DNA of 19,997 nt, from assembly GCA_013215515.1 (NCBI GenBank), contig JABSPC010000014.1, forward strand, positions 1-19,997. Direction: 5' to 3'. Below the pieces are notes generated by a model. That model had not been told where the DNA came from. It was given only the letters and a program-made list of their open reading frames with translations, and ran no database searches. Source of the stretch: Crocinitomicaceae bacterium (lineage in GTDB: Bacteria > Bacteroidota > Bacteroidia > Flavobacteriales_D > Crocinitomicaceae). Positions 8,211 to 17,200 of the stretch are shown piece by piece; positions within the stretch are counted from its first letter, which is position 1, and each line of letters opens with the position of its first letter. Made by a program: the position numbers and the translations under genes.

Positions 8211-8220
8211 TTACGCGTCT
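8205..8220 (-). other. Small hairpin with the premature stop codon in its loop
   Basis: On the minus strand AGACGC-GTAA-GCGTTT can fold into a 6-bp stem (one G-U pair) closed by GUAA, which fits the stable GNRA tetraloop class. The premature UAA is the last three bases of that loop. The structure is small and may be coincidental; no U-tract follows, so it is not a terminator. Confidence 0.4.
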
Positions 8221-8705
8221 TCTTCATCAGGCTTAATTGAGCCATCTTCATTCAGTGTAAATACCTGATACTCGCTTAAAATGTTCGTTATCTCTTCGTT
8301 GCATTCACCTTCTTCATGTACGGTTCTTGACGGTATGGAAACAGCGATAAACTCATGTATACTTTCCTTAATGTCAATTTCGTACTCTTCAGGATAAACG
8401 ATCACTAAAGACTCATCTTCGGAGGGCTTGTCATCAAATTTATAAACCAGTTGAAATTCTCCTTCAACTTCAACGTCAACAGGCTCTGTACATCTATCAC
8501 AGCTAGCCTTTACGGTTCCACGAATAGTGTAATCACCAATTAACATTGCCTCTTTTTTGTCGAGAAGAAATGTAACATTTACATTACCTTCTTGAACTAT
8601 TGAGTATTCGATACTTTCAAAGAACGCTTTTCCAATCTCAAAATTGAATTCGTGAACTCCTTGTTTTAAACCTACAAAGGGGATTACGAAGTCTTTTTTT
8701 GACAT
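8211..8705 (-). CDS. DUF177 (YceD-like) protein, interrupted by an in-frame TAA
   Basis: A 164-residue product of the DUF177/YceD family, whose gene habitually precedes rpmF; in plants and some bacteria the family is linked to 23S rRNA accumulation. The CxxC pair (Cys69, Cys72 in ASCDRCTEPVDVEVEGEF) and the acidic C-terminal half are visible. The reading frame stops at TAA 8213-8211 after PDEEDA, yet the same frame continues for another 47 codons and ends with the DPRW motif typical of the family C terminus (see the 8067-8210 entry). The present product therefore lacks its conserved end. This is the first gene of the operon, with a -7 element 24 bases before its ATG. The cause could be a real nonsense mutation, a sequencing error or readthrough. 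Confidence 0.85.
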   Translation of the reverse strand: MSKKDFVIPFVGLKQGVHEFNFEIGKAFFESIEYSIVQEGNVNVTFLLDKKEAMLIGDYTIRGTVKASCDRCTEPVDVEVEGEFQLVYKFDDKPSEDESLVIVYPEEYEIDIKESIHEFIAVSIPSRTVHEEGECNEEITNILSEYQVFTLNEDGSIKPDEEDA

Positions 8706-8728
8706 AACAACTAGCTAAAATTGGAGGG

Positions 8729-8736
8729 CAAAGTTA
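8729..8736 (-). promoter_or_regulatory. Predicted -7 element of the DUF177-rpmF-plsX-fabH-accBC operon
   Basis: The minus strand reads TAACTTTG, matching TAnnTTTG, and ends 24 bases before the DUF177 ATG in the short gap after pdxA. This is the only good promoter candidate seen upstream of the six-gene operon. No TTTG box was found at the -33 position. Confidence 0.55.
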
Positions 8737-8770
8737 ACTATTATAAATGAAAATTGCATGCTCATTGCGA

Positions 8771-9919
8771 TTAATTTTCTTTTGTTTCCTTTTTTTGTCC
8801 TCCTTGAGGTTTTCTTTGACCTCCTCTATCATCATTTCTGAATTCTCTTTCCTTTCTATCACGCTTTGAAATCTCAAGAGGATTAGCAGATATTTCCTTT
8901 TCAAAAACGTGCGTTTTGTGCACATCAATCGCAAGGTAAATTGCATTTCTCATTGAGTCCCCCGAAGCCTTGTTTTGTCCTGCAATATCAAATGCCGTTC
9001 CATGATCAGGTGACGTTCGTATTATTGGCAATCCAGCTGTGAAGTTCACCCCTTCATCAAACGAAAGCGCCTTAAACGCAGCCAATCCTTGGTCGTGGTA
9101 CATTGCAAGAACACCGTCGAATTCTGACTTTGAACTTGATCCAAAAAATCCATCAGCTGGATATGGACCGAAAGCCAAAATATTTAATCCATTGGCTTTT
9201 GCAATTGCGGGGTTGATCGCTTCGCTTTCTTCACTTCCCATTTTACCGTTTTCACCAGCGTGTGGATTTACTCCAAATACGGCGATACGAGGTCTACGAA
9301 TTCCAAAATCTTTTTTCAAACTGTCATTAAAAGCTTTGATTTTATCAAATACTCTTTCAGCTGTAACCGCGCCAGGAACCTCTTTCAATGCAATGTGACT
9401 TGTTACCAATCCAACTTTTAAAGTAGAAGACACCATTAACATTAGCGCTTCTTCTTGGCCGGCCATATCAGCTAAATATTCCGTATGACCTGGGAATTTG
9501 AATCCCATTTTACCCATTGCGTCTTTCGAAATAGGCGCGGTAACTAAAACATCAATTTTTCCTGATGCCAAGTCTTTCGTTGCGAATTCCAAAGACTCAA
9601 AAGCGTATTTCCCTCCAGACTCTGTGGCCTTACCAAGTTCAAAAATGATTTCTTCGTCCCATATATTGACCACATTTATTTTTCTACTCTTGACCTCATC
9701 AACTGAATTGATCGAAATATAATTGAAATCTTGAAGTCCAAGTGGACTTTTATGATAGTTCAACACTTTCGATGAACCATAAATAACTATCGTGCAATAT
9801 TGCAACATTCGATTGTCATTCAAGGCTTTCATTATCACTTCGGGGCCAATTCCATTCACATCACCCATTGAGATCCCAACTCGAATTGGTCCCTTTTTTC
9901 CATTTTCTCGTTTTTCCAT
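8771..9919 (-). CDS. pdxA: 4-hydroxythreonine-4-phosphate dehydrogenase
   Basis: A 382-residue PdxA of the DXP-dependent vitamin B6 pathway; it oxidises 4-phosphohydroxy-L-threonine with NAD. The opening RVGISMGDVNGIGPEV and the three metal-binding histidines are visible: His145 in FPGHTEYLA, His220 in NPHAGENG and His275 in MYHDQGLAAFK. SPDHGTAFDIAG (303-314) completes the active-site region. The catalytic fold ends near residue 345. A hydrophilic tail of about 35 residues rich in Lys, Arg, Gly, Gln and Glu (from SKRDRKERE on) follows and is absent from the 329-residue E. coli enzyme. The start ATG shares one base with the pepA stop codon, so the two are probably translated in tandem. Confidence 0.95.
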   Translation of the reverse strand: MEKRENGKKGPIRVGISMGDVNGIGPEVIMKALNDNRMLQYCTIVIYGSSKVLNYHKSPLGLQDFNYISINSVDEVKSRKINVVNIWDEEIIFELGKATESGGKYAFESLEFATKDLASGKIDVLVTAPISKDAMGKMGFKFPGHTEYLADMAGQEEALMLMVSSTLKVGLVTSHIALKEVPGAVTAERVFDKIKAFNDSLKKDFGIRRPRIAVFGVNPHAGENGKMGSEESEAINPAIAKANGLNILAFGPYPADGFFGSSSKSEFDGVLAMYHDQGLAAFKALSFDEGVNFTAGLPIIRTSPDHGTAFDIAGQNKASGDSMRNAIYLAIDVHKTHVFEKEISANPLEISKRDRKEREFRNDDRGGQRKPQGGQKKETKEN

Positions 9920-11310
9920 TAAGCAAAGTTTTTCAAGAAGTGATACATTAATCTTACACCAACTCCAGATCCACCTTTTGTTCTGTAAGCATCTGTTCTA
10001 TCCAACCATGCTGGGCCAGCAATATCCATATGAATGTACGGTGATTCTACAAAATTCTCCAAGAATTTACCTGCTGTAATCATTCCGGCAGTTGGTCCTC
10101 CAAGATTTTTCAAATCTGCAATAGGCGATTTTAATTCCTCACCATATTCATCCCAAAACGGGAAATAAATTGTTCTTTCATAGGAAGCCTCTCCAGCTTT
10201 TGCTAGTTGATCAAAGTACTTTTGATCTGCGTTACCCATAATACAAGTTGCTTGTGCTCCTACGGCTCTGTGAGCAGCTCCTGTCAACGTTGCTGCATCA
10301 ATAACTACTTCTGGATCAAATTTCTTTGAATAAGACAGCGCATCCGCCAAAATCATTCTCCCCTCTGCATCAGTATTCAATACCTCAACAGTTGTTCCGT
10401 CAAACATTGTGACAACGTCTCCAGGTGCATAAGCATTTAATCCTGGTCGATTATCCGTTGCTGGAATAAGAGCAATGATGTGTAAAGGAAGTTTTTGCAT
10501 TGCTGCCAAATAAATTGCACCTGCCATGCATGCTGCTCCTCCCATATCACTTTTCATGATGTCCATTGAATTCGGGGTAGGCTTTAAGCTTAATCCTCCG
10601 GTATCATAAACAACACCCTTTCCGACAAGAACGATCGGTTTATCATTCGTTGCATTCTCTGGTTTGTACTCAACGATTGTGAAAGTCGGTTGGTCAATTG
10701 AACCTTGATTAACTGCAAGCAACCCACCCATTTTCAATGATTCGATCTGCGCCTTTTCAAGAACTGTCACTTTTAAATCAGTTGTATCTGCTAACACAGA
10801 AATCTCAGCTGCCAATTGATCTGCATTTAAAAACGATACAGGCTCATTGACCATGGTTCTTGCCCACGAAACGGCTTTGTAAATGTTTCCAAGTTCAGTG
10901 CAATCTTCCGTACTAAAAGAACTGTCAACCGTAACTTCTACAAGTTTGTTGTCTTTCTTCTCTTTGTCTTTGAAATACTTATTGAATTGATAATTCGAAA
11001 GAAGTAAACCTTCAAGTAAATCAAAACACATTTCTTTTGAACCAAGAATTGCAAATTGAGCCGTTTCGGTCTTAAACACTCCTCTGGCTTTCGCTCCACG
11101 CGACCTCATTTTCTCAGCATTATCATCATGCTTAACAAATATGGTGGTGTTTTCGAAGTCAGAATTAGTAGCTACATCTTCGTCTCCTGTAATGAACTTT
11201 TCAAACAATGAATTGTCTGCGTCGTTCAGTCCTGTTGGCTTTTCAGCTTTGCTACCTACGATTATACGATTTGAGCATCCACCGAAATTGCCGTTATTAA
11301 TGATCTTCAT
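9919..11310 (-). CDS. Leucyl aminopeptidase (peptidase family M17)
   Basis: A 463-residue cytosolic metallo-aminopeptidase that removes N-terminal residues from peptides, with two metal ions. The C-terminal catalytic domain shows VLVGKGVVYDTGGLSLKP (228-244, with Lys231, Asp236 and Lys243), MKSDMGGAA (252-260, Asp255) and the M17 signature NTDAEGRMILADAL (312-325, Asp314, Glu316, Arg318). The frame is open back to a TTG at 11373, but the ATG at 11310 is preferred: a -7 element (11334-11341) lies inside the extension, 24 bases before this ATG, and the extra 21 residues (METALMFTELINF...) look non-conserved. The N-terminal domain is divergent from E. coli PepA, as is usual in this phylum. It is followed by pdxA with a one-base overlap. 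Confidence 0.93.
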   Translation of the reverse strand: MKIINNGNFGGCSNRIIVGSKAEKPTGLNDADNSLFEKFITGDEDVATNSDFENTTIFVKHDDNAEKMRSRGAKARGVFKTETAQFAILGSKEMCFDLLEGLLLSNYQFNKYFKDKEKKDNKLVEVTVDSSFSTEDCTELGNIYKAVSWARTMVNEPVSFLNADQLAAEISVLADTTDLKVTVLEKAQIESLKMGGLLAVNQGSIDQPTFTIVEYKPENATNDKPIVLVGKGVVYDTGGLSLKPTPNSMDIMKSDMGGAACMAGAIYLAAMQKLPLHIIALIPATDNRPGLNAYAPGDVVTMFDGTTVEVLNTDAEGRMILADALSYSKKFDPEVVIDAATLTGAAHRAVGAQATCIMGNADQKYFDQLAKAGEASYERTIYFPFWDEYGEELKSPIADLKNLGGPTAGMITAGKFLENFVESPYIHMDIAGPAWLDRTDAYRTKGGSGVGVRLMYHFLKNFA

Positions 11311-11333
11311 TATATATGTACAATTGTGAGCTG

Positions 11334-11341
11334 CAAAGTTA
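11334..11341 (-). promoter_or_regulatory. Predicted -7 promoter element of aminopeptidase-pdxA
   Basis: The minus strand reads TAACTTTG (consensus TAnnTTTG), 24 bases before the preferred ATG at 11310. It supports the shorter aminopeptidase start, because a transcript beginning about 7 bases downstream would not contain the TTG at 11373. Confidence 0.55.
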
Positions 11342-11401
11342 ATCAACTCAGTGAACATTAGAGCAGTTTCCAAAAGATAGAAAGAAGTTGTGCAAATCCT
11401 T

Positions 11402-11409
11402 TATATTTA
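11402..11409 (+). promoter_or_regulatory. Possible -7 promoter element of the flippase gene
   Basis: TATATTTA matches TAnnTTTG at all but the last base and lies 25 bases before the flippase ATG, the same distance as for the better elements in this window. No -33 box is evident. CTTTG at 11421-11425 is a weaker alternative. Confidence 0.3.
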
Positions 11410-11433
11410 GACCGCATAAGACTTTGGCTTGGA

Positions 11434-12768
11434 ATGATTCAAAAAGCAATTAAAAAACTTAATAGCGACGGAAACTTGAAAGAACTGCTTTCAGGAAGTG
11501 CTGTTACGTTTGGCTTTAAAATGATTGGAATGTTCCTTGGATATATACTCATTTACATCATTTCGAAAAAGAACGGGGCAAACGGTGTAGGGGTTTATTC
11601 ATTATTCCGGCAGTCAATAGTACTAGCTTCTGTTTTTCTTGGGCTTGGGCTAAACATTTCCGTGCTTCGCTATATTGGTCAGTTCAACAATGACAAGGAG
11701 CGCTCAAACTACCATTATTTATATCGTTTCATTATAAAGTTTGTTGCTCCAACTTCAATTGTACTTGGCGCGGTATTATTTTTCTTCTCAGAAGAAATAG
11801 CGACGTTATTGGGGAGGCGATACGGATACAATGACTTCATTTCAATTTTGGGGATCACGCTTCCATTTTTTGCTCTAAACCAAATTGGAATTGAATTTAT
11901 TCGTGGATTAAAACGTCTCCAAATTTCTGAATTCGTTCGTAGTGTATTACGTCCGATAGTGATGGTTTCGTCGCTTATAATCTTCTGGAATAGAGACGTT
12001 AGCAATACGAAAATTCTTTATCTATTTATGATTGGGGCGATCTTGGCTTGGTGTATTTCGAGCGCAACAATCATTAATAGTTTGAGGTCTATTCCTAAAG
12101 CTCCGATTGTGAATTTTTCAGGCAAGCAACTCGCCAAAACCTCAGCTCCAATGTTAATTACATCAGTATCATCAACGTTACTGGTTTCACTTCCCTTTTT
12201 CTTTATTGATTTCTTCGTTAGTTCGAAGGACGTTGGATTGTTCAGTGTTCCGTTTCAATTAGCACAACTAATATCAATAGTGTTGGTTGTTGTAAATACG
12301 ATCGCGGCCCCGAAATTTTCGGAATTGTTTTGGTCAAATAAAAAAACGGAGCTCCACCGATTGATTCGTCAATCTTCAAAAATTATGTTCTGGACATCTT
12401 TGATCCTTTGCTTACTTCTCATTTTTGTGGGCGAATGGGTGCTTAATTTCTTCGGGAAAGAATTTGTAGGTGGAGAACAGGTCTTAATCTATCTTGTCAT
12501 TGGTCAATTTGTAAACGTTGCGAGCGGCTCTGTTGGTGTATTAATGAACATGACAGGAGAACAAAAAGCACTGCAAATAATTTTAATGATAACTGTAGTC
12601 ATTTCAATCACCCTCATGAGTATTTTAGTTCCGAGGTATGGCATTACAGGTGGTGCTTTATCTGTTATGATTACAATGATTTTTCAGAATGTTATCGCCG
12701 TAATTTACATGTGGAGAAAGTCAGATTTCATCACCGTTTATATTCCATTTATTCGATTGAAAAGATGA
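11434..12768 (+). CDS. Polysaccharide biosynthesis flippase (MOP superfamily, Wzx/MATE-like)
   Basis: A 444-residue membrane protein with about 12 hydrophobic segments spread along its length. Examples are near residues 25-45, 60-80, 95-120, 135-158, 200-220, 240-265, 275-300, 325-347, 357-380 and 385-430. The N-terminal SGSAVTFGFKMIGMFLGYILIY, followed by GVGVYSLFRQ, is typical of oligosaccharide flippases that move lipid-linked glycans across the inner membrane. Short Arg/Lys-rich loops on one side (RRYGYND, RGLKRLQISE) suit this topology. Its stop overlaps the ATG of the sulfotransferase gene (ATGA), so the two form an operon. The substrate cannot be read from the sequence, and no glycosyltransferases are beside it. 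Confidence 0.85.
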   Translation: MIQKAIKKLNSDGNLKELLSGSAVTFGFKMIGMFLGYILIYIISKKNGANGVGVYSLFRQSIVLASVFLGLGLNISVLRYIGQFNNDKERSNYHYLYRFIIKFVAPTSIVLGAVLFFFSEEIATLLGRRYGYNDFISILGITLPFFALNQIGIEFIRGLKRLQISEFVRSVLRPIVMVSSLIIFWNRDVSNTKILYLFMIGAILAWCISSATIINSLRSIPKAPIVNFSGKQLAKTSAPMLITSVSSTLLVSLPFFFIDFFVSSKDVGLFSVPFQLAQLISIVLVVVNTIAAPKFSELFWSNKKTELHRLIRQSSKIMFWTSLILCLLLIFVGEWVLNFFGKEFVGGEQVLIYLVIGQFVNVASGSVGVLMNMTGEQKALQIILMITVVISITLMSILVPRYGITGGALSVMITMIFQNVIAVIYMWRKSDFITVYIPFIRLKR

Positions 12769-13649
12769 GCAATAAAAAACATCCAAATTTTTTAATCGTT
12801 GGTGCAGCAAAAGCGGGCACTACTTCGATTGCTAAATACTTGGAGGAGCATCCTGAGATTTTCATTTCAAAAGAAAAGGAGCCCTTTTATTTCGTCCGAG
12901 ATTCTTTTAATAAAATACCGAAAGAGGATTTGATGCTTCCGATAATTGAAAAGAAATTTCACACGGATTCAGAATCTTATTTCTCTTTATTTGATGGTGT
13001 CACTGAGAAACGATCTGGTGAGGCCAGCGTTCACTATTTGTATCATCATGATGAGGTTATCCCTAAAGTTAAAGAAGAATTAGGCGATGTTCATATTATT
13101 ATCGTTCTAAGAGACCCTGCGAATAGAGCTTTCTCAAACTATACGTATCAACAACGTGTTGAATTGGATACTTTCGAAAAAGCGCTTGCTAAAGAGGGCG
13201 AGAAAAAAGCAAAGGGTTGGAATTCATTTTGGTATTACAAGGATCAGGGAAACTACTCAGAGTCAGTTCAAGCTTATTTGAGCGCATTTAGTAATGTTCA
13301 CGTCTGTTTGTTTGATGACCTAAAGAAAGATTCGTCGTCGTTTATGAAAAGTATGTATTCGTTTTTGGATGTCGATCCGACTTTTGAACCCAATCTTGAA
13401 CAGCGACACAATCCAACACTTGCTCCTAAAAATAAGATCGTTCAGTTCTTTTTCTACTTGAAGATTAAATATCGAATCCGGTTGGGGCTCCCTTCATTTA
13501 TGAAGAGGAAAATCATGAAAGCTTCCATGAAAACAAGCAATCAAAAAATCAATCCAGAAACGCGTCAAATGCTCAGGAATTATTACAAAACAGACATTCT
13601 TAAACTAGAAATTATTCTAAATAAGGACCTTTCTGGTTGGTATGATTGA
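12765..13649 (+). CDS. Sulfotransferase domain protein
   Basis: A 294-residue PAPS-dependent sulfotransferase. The 5'-phosphosulfate-binding loop is VGAAKAGTTSIAKYL (12-25). The 3'-phosphate-binding motif is VLRDPANRAFSNY (114-126), with Arg116 and Ser124 in the expected places. The ATG at 12765-12767 is chosen because the protein then opens MSNKKHPNFLIVGAAKAGT, as usual for this family; a longer open frame from 12711 overlaps the flippase far more. It has no signal peptide, so it should act in the cytoplasm, before or during assembly of the exported glycan or lipid. Translational coupling (ATGA) to the flippase implies a shared pathway such as a sulfated surface polysaccharide. Heparan-type N-sulfotransferases belong to the same superfamily, but the acceptor here is unknown. 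Confidence 0.88.
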   Translation: MSNKKHPNFLIVGAAKAGTTSIAKYLEEHPEIFISKEKEPFYFVRDSFNKIPKEDLMLPIIEKKFHTDSESYFSLFDGVTEKRSGEASVHYLYHHDEVIPKVKEELGDVHIIIVLRDPANRAFSNYTYQQRVELDTFEKALAKEGEKKAKGWNSFWYYKDQGNYSESVQAYLSAFSNVHVCLFDDLKKDSSSFMKSMYSFLDVDPTFEPNLEQRHNPTLAPKNKIVQFFFYLKIKYRIRLGLPSFMKRKIMKASMKTSNQKINPETRQMLRNYYKTDILKLEIILNKDLSGWYD

Positions 13650-13707
13650 TCAGGATTTCTTGTCAAATATTCCCGACAGTTATCTGATCTGCCCGAGAAC
13701 TCGTCCA

Positions 13708-14149
13708 CTACCAATTTTCTTTCCTCAATACGCGAACTTCTCCCATTCCAAATTCAAAATCCATGGCAGGGATAAAACTGTTTATTTCGCTCAATATAGT
13801 TTCAATTTCAGTGTAGATCTTTTCTAAATCTATGTAATAATCTCTAAGTTTCATTTTGGAGGCATCAAATTGTCATTCGGCGCACCACAATAAATAATAG
13901 TCAGAGAAACTATAATCTTCTAATTCTCTCAAGACAACACAAAAGGTCAATAGAGGATAGTTGCATTTTTAAGTCTTCATACTCGTCATCAACAAAAAAA
14001 GTAAATGTCTTATTGCTTATTGTCAGACCAACTTGGCAATAATCCTCACTGTCACAAAGTAAAACATTCGGGGACACCTGAACTGAAATTTTATGTCTAA
14101 TGTACAGATTACTGAGAGCGGTGATGTTTGGGTTGTTAACAGAAGCCAA
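13708..14149 (-). pseudogene. Decayed hypothetical protein gene (frameshift, in-frame TGA, no ATG)
   Basis: Three open pieces join into one protein of about 147 residues. Frame one runs from a TTG at 14149 through SPNVLLCDSEDYCQVG and FFVDDEYEDLK. At the run of five A bases near 13965-13969, loss of one base would continue into the second piece, NYPLLTFCVVLRELEDYSFSD. That piece reaches TGA 13875-13873 after LLWCAE. The same frame continues through QFDASKMKLRDYYIDLEKIY and INSFIPAMDFEFG to TAG 13710-13708. A Trp codon is the simplest original for the TGA. No ATG begins the first piece, and a TAA lies three codons before the TTG, so the 5' end may also be lost. All pieces have charged, codon-like composition, unlike random frames. 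I do not recognise the family. Downstream bases 13650-13707 show no clear feature, and 14150-14214 none. Confidence 0.65.
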
Positions 14150-14214
14150 AAATGTTTATGATATGTATCGTTTCTCTACTCGTTGTTTGCAATATAAGCT
14201 ACGCAACGCCTTAA

Positions 14215-17200
14215 CTATTCTGATTCTTCTTCGTCCACATCAATGAAGCTATTCATGTCAATATCGTAGAACTGCTTTCCTAACGATTTCCCTAAATTGT
14301 AATTAGAGATTGTTATATCCAACAGGTTTTCTCGGTACTTAGCTTCTGACTCTAGATCTGGTAAATTCGGGTTCAAGCAGATATCGCCTAAGTATTTTGT
14401 TTTGGACAAATCACCCGAAAGCCATCTTCCGTTTCGCTTGCCACTAACATATATTCCATATTGATTTAGCTTCCCAAAAGGGTCGTAAAACTTCCATGCT
14501 CCTGTTGGAAGGCCGTTTTTCATTTTACCTTCGTTTTGTAGAACACCATTGTCGTAATAATTACGCACGTATCCGTTCATTCTACCCAAGGAGTCGTTTG
14601 CTTCCCAGATCGTGTAATATTGCCTTATTTCATAGTGATCAGTATGCGAACAGTCATATTTCGCAAACTTTTCAATAATATGAGCTGTGTACAATGTATC
14701 TCGATTTGCATCAACTTCTGCATAAATTCCTTTTGATTTAAATCGAATAGAGTCATTGAGTTTCAAAATGGAATCTTGATAATTCACCTTGTATAATAGT
14801 TCACCTTCGTAATTGTAGAAATTCCAAAGCCCGTACTTTTTTCCTCCGTCCAACGCTCCATCTCTCGACACAGTATCATTTGGAAAATACTTGGTCATAT
14901 GGTATTTGATTCTATCCTTTTCTACCAAACTTGGACGACCAAAGTAAGGCCGACTTAAATAGCTACTTCCAAACCCAAGATTGATTAACATTCGTTCCAA
15001 GCTTTGAGAGTTCGTGATATCTTTCGGTTCGAAATAAATAGAATCTTTCCAGTCAAACAAATAGCGAATACTAAGTTCATTTTCTTCCCAAATTTTCTCC
15101 TCAATGGGGTACGAATACTTGAATTTCACATAATGGTATCTCACACCAAGTGAATCGAATGCTTCATAATCTTCAATTGGTAACCCATCAAGAAAGAATC
15201 CTCGTTTAGAGATTTCCCCATTTGTATGGTACGATACCGATTCTCCTTGAAGTGCTCCATCTTGAAAATTCAAATCATAAAGTAATATTGAATCTCGATC
15301 TGGTAAGAGAAGATACGTTTGAACATAACCGTCTAGAACTCCATTTCTGTAATTAGACTTCGAATAGGCCAATTGATTTCGTTCAATCGCCAATCCACTT
15401 TTATACCCTTCCTTATATCCCGTTTGCTCAGTTACCCCTCCCATCCAATCATAATAAGTCGAAAGACCATCAGCCATCCCATTTTTATAAATTTTGGAAT
15501 GAGACAAGTAATAGACTTGCTTCTCAGGGAATGAATCCTTAAACGGGCTACTGTTGTAAGCATAAATGTCGTGCTCTTCACCTGGATACTCATATCTGAA
15601 ATGTTTCGTTTCACCGTGCATTTCTCCCTTTCCGTAAGGCACCTCGAAAAGTACCTTTTTGTATTGGTCGTAGGCCGTCCAAGTTCCATGTGGTTTTCCA
15701 TCGAGCATATACCCCATCTCACTTACAATCTTTGGCTGTTTTTTTCTTTTAATGTTTAGACTACTATACCCACCATAATAGATTCGGCTAGGATAAGAAA
15801 AGTTAGATCCTAGCATGTCTTCAAAGAGGTCCTCATAAACATCATGACTCAAGTTTTCATCCGCTTGTCCAGCATTAATATAATTCAGCATTGGGTCGTC
15901 TTTACCCTTGCCTTTTTCTCTATACTTATCAATTTTCTTCTGGTTTTTGAGATAAATATTGAACTTTAGTTTCCTCTTTGAAGGGTACTTGGCAAAATCA
16001 ATAGTGAGCCCTTTCTTACTGATTTGGAATTTACCTTGATTAAAATTGAATTCTACTTCACCTGTATATTCTTGTCCATTTTTGAACATCACATACTCGT
16101 CGGCAACCTGATATCTACGGTGCGGTCCCTTCGCTATAGACTGTGGGAGACTATCTATGTACCACGTCTTTTTATAGGTTGCTGATTCCGTATTTACAAG
16201 TTCTAATTGATCATATTTGATCCTTGTTTTTCCCGTCCAACTTTGAAAATCTTCTGAAAAGACTTGTTCCGATTTGTATTTAGACGTTCCCGTTACGCTG
16301 TATAAATCTGTAACAAGAGTTCTCGTTACCGGATCGAAATGTTTATTTTGAATCACTGAAGAATCTTCTTTATACCAAGAGCGAAAGATATCCAATGGCT
16401 GTTCCAAGACCGTGTCCAATGTGTCATTTTTATCATACATATAAAAACCACTCGATTCATAATCGGATGCTTTATACCCATCTAACATGACAAATTTTCG
16501 ATCATTGTAATAATATTGGATTCTCTTAAAATCTCCGAGTGAGTCGTATGAAACTTCTTTGAACACCTTACCATCGTAATCATAAATGGTTCTCAGATAA
16601 TGGTTAGAATCTGCTACAAAATTAATGACGTCATGCGCTTGTCCATTATCCCAGAAAAGAGTGTCTTCTTTTAACAATTTCCCATTTTCAAACACAAATC
16701 TCATTTGCAACTGACCGTTAGGATAGAATCGTTCGATCACACCCTCGTAATGGGCAATCATTCCAATACTATCAATTACATATCCACGCGTAAATGACTT
16801 TTTGCGCTCACCGTCATATACAGTTGGTTGAAGGCGGGAATAATTGTAATAATGCCTGCCAAAATAGCGCTCTTCACCGAAACTATAACTCCCTCGATCA
16901 TAGGTCCCAACTTTTTCTTCGTCCAATTCAAAATCCTCTTCTCTTTGAAATGCCATGGAGAAGAAAGGAAAATCGAGTCTCGGCATATTGTATTCAGTAT
17001 TAAAATTGAAAACTTCATTGGGCGCATTATAATGTCCAATAATCCCTTCACGAATCCAGCGCTGTTTCACAATTATAGAGTCGCTTATGTCCGCATAAGT
17101 ATAGCGCAATGAAATTTCTGAATTGTGTCTATTTCTAGTTCTGTAACTTTTCCCAAATGTTGGTTCGTATCGAACATCTCTTTCAATCCATTCCGACACC

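Noticed and set aside
8734..8946. Minus-strand 70-codon frame overlapping the pdxA 3' end
   Set aside because: It is another frame of the basic pdxA tail region; its Lys/Glu richness reflects A-rich DNA, and it overlaps the operon promoter.
13642..13827. Plus-strand open frame of 61 codons after the sulfotransferase
   Set aside because: It overlaps the sulfotransferase end and lies antisense to the better-supported pseudogene; its translation shows no protein-like features.
8211..13875. Stop codon reassignment suggested by TAA in DUF177 and TGA in the 13.9-kb gene
   Set aside because: TAA, TAG and TGA all end intact genes at the expected places in this window, so the two internal stops are lesions or errors, not a changed code.
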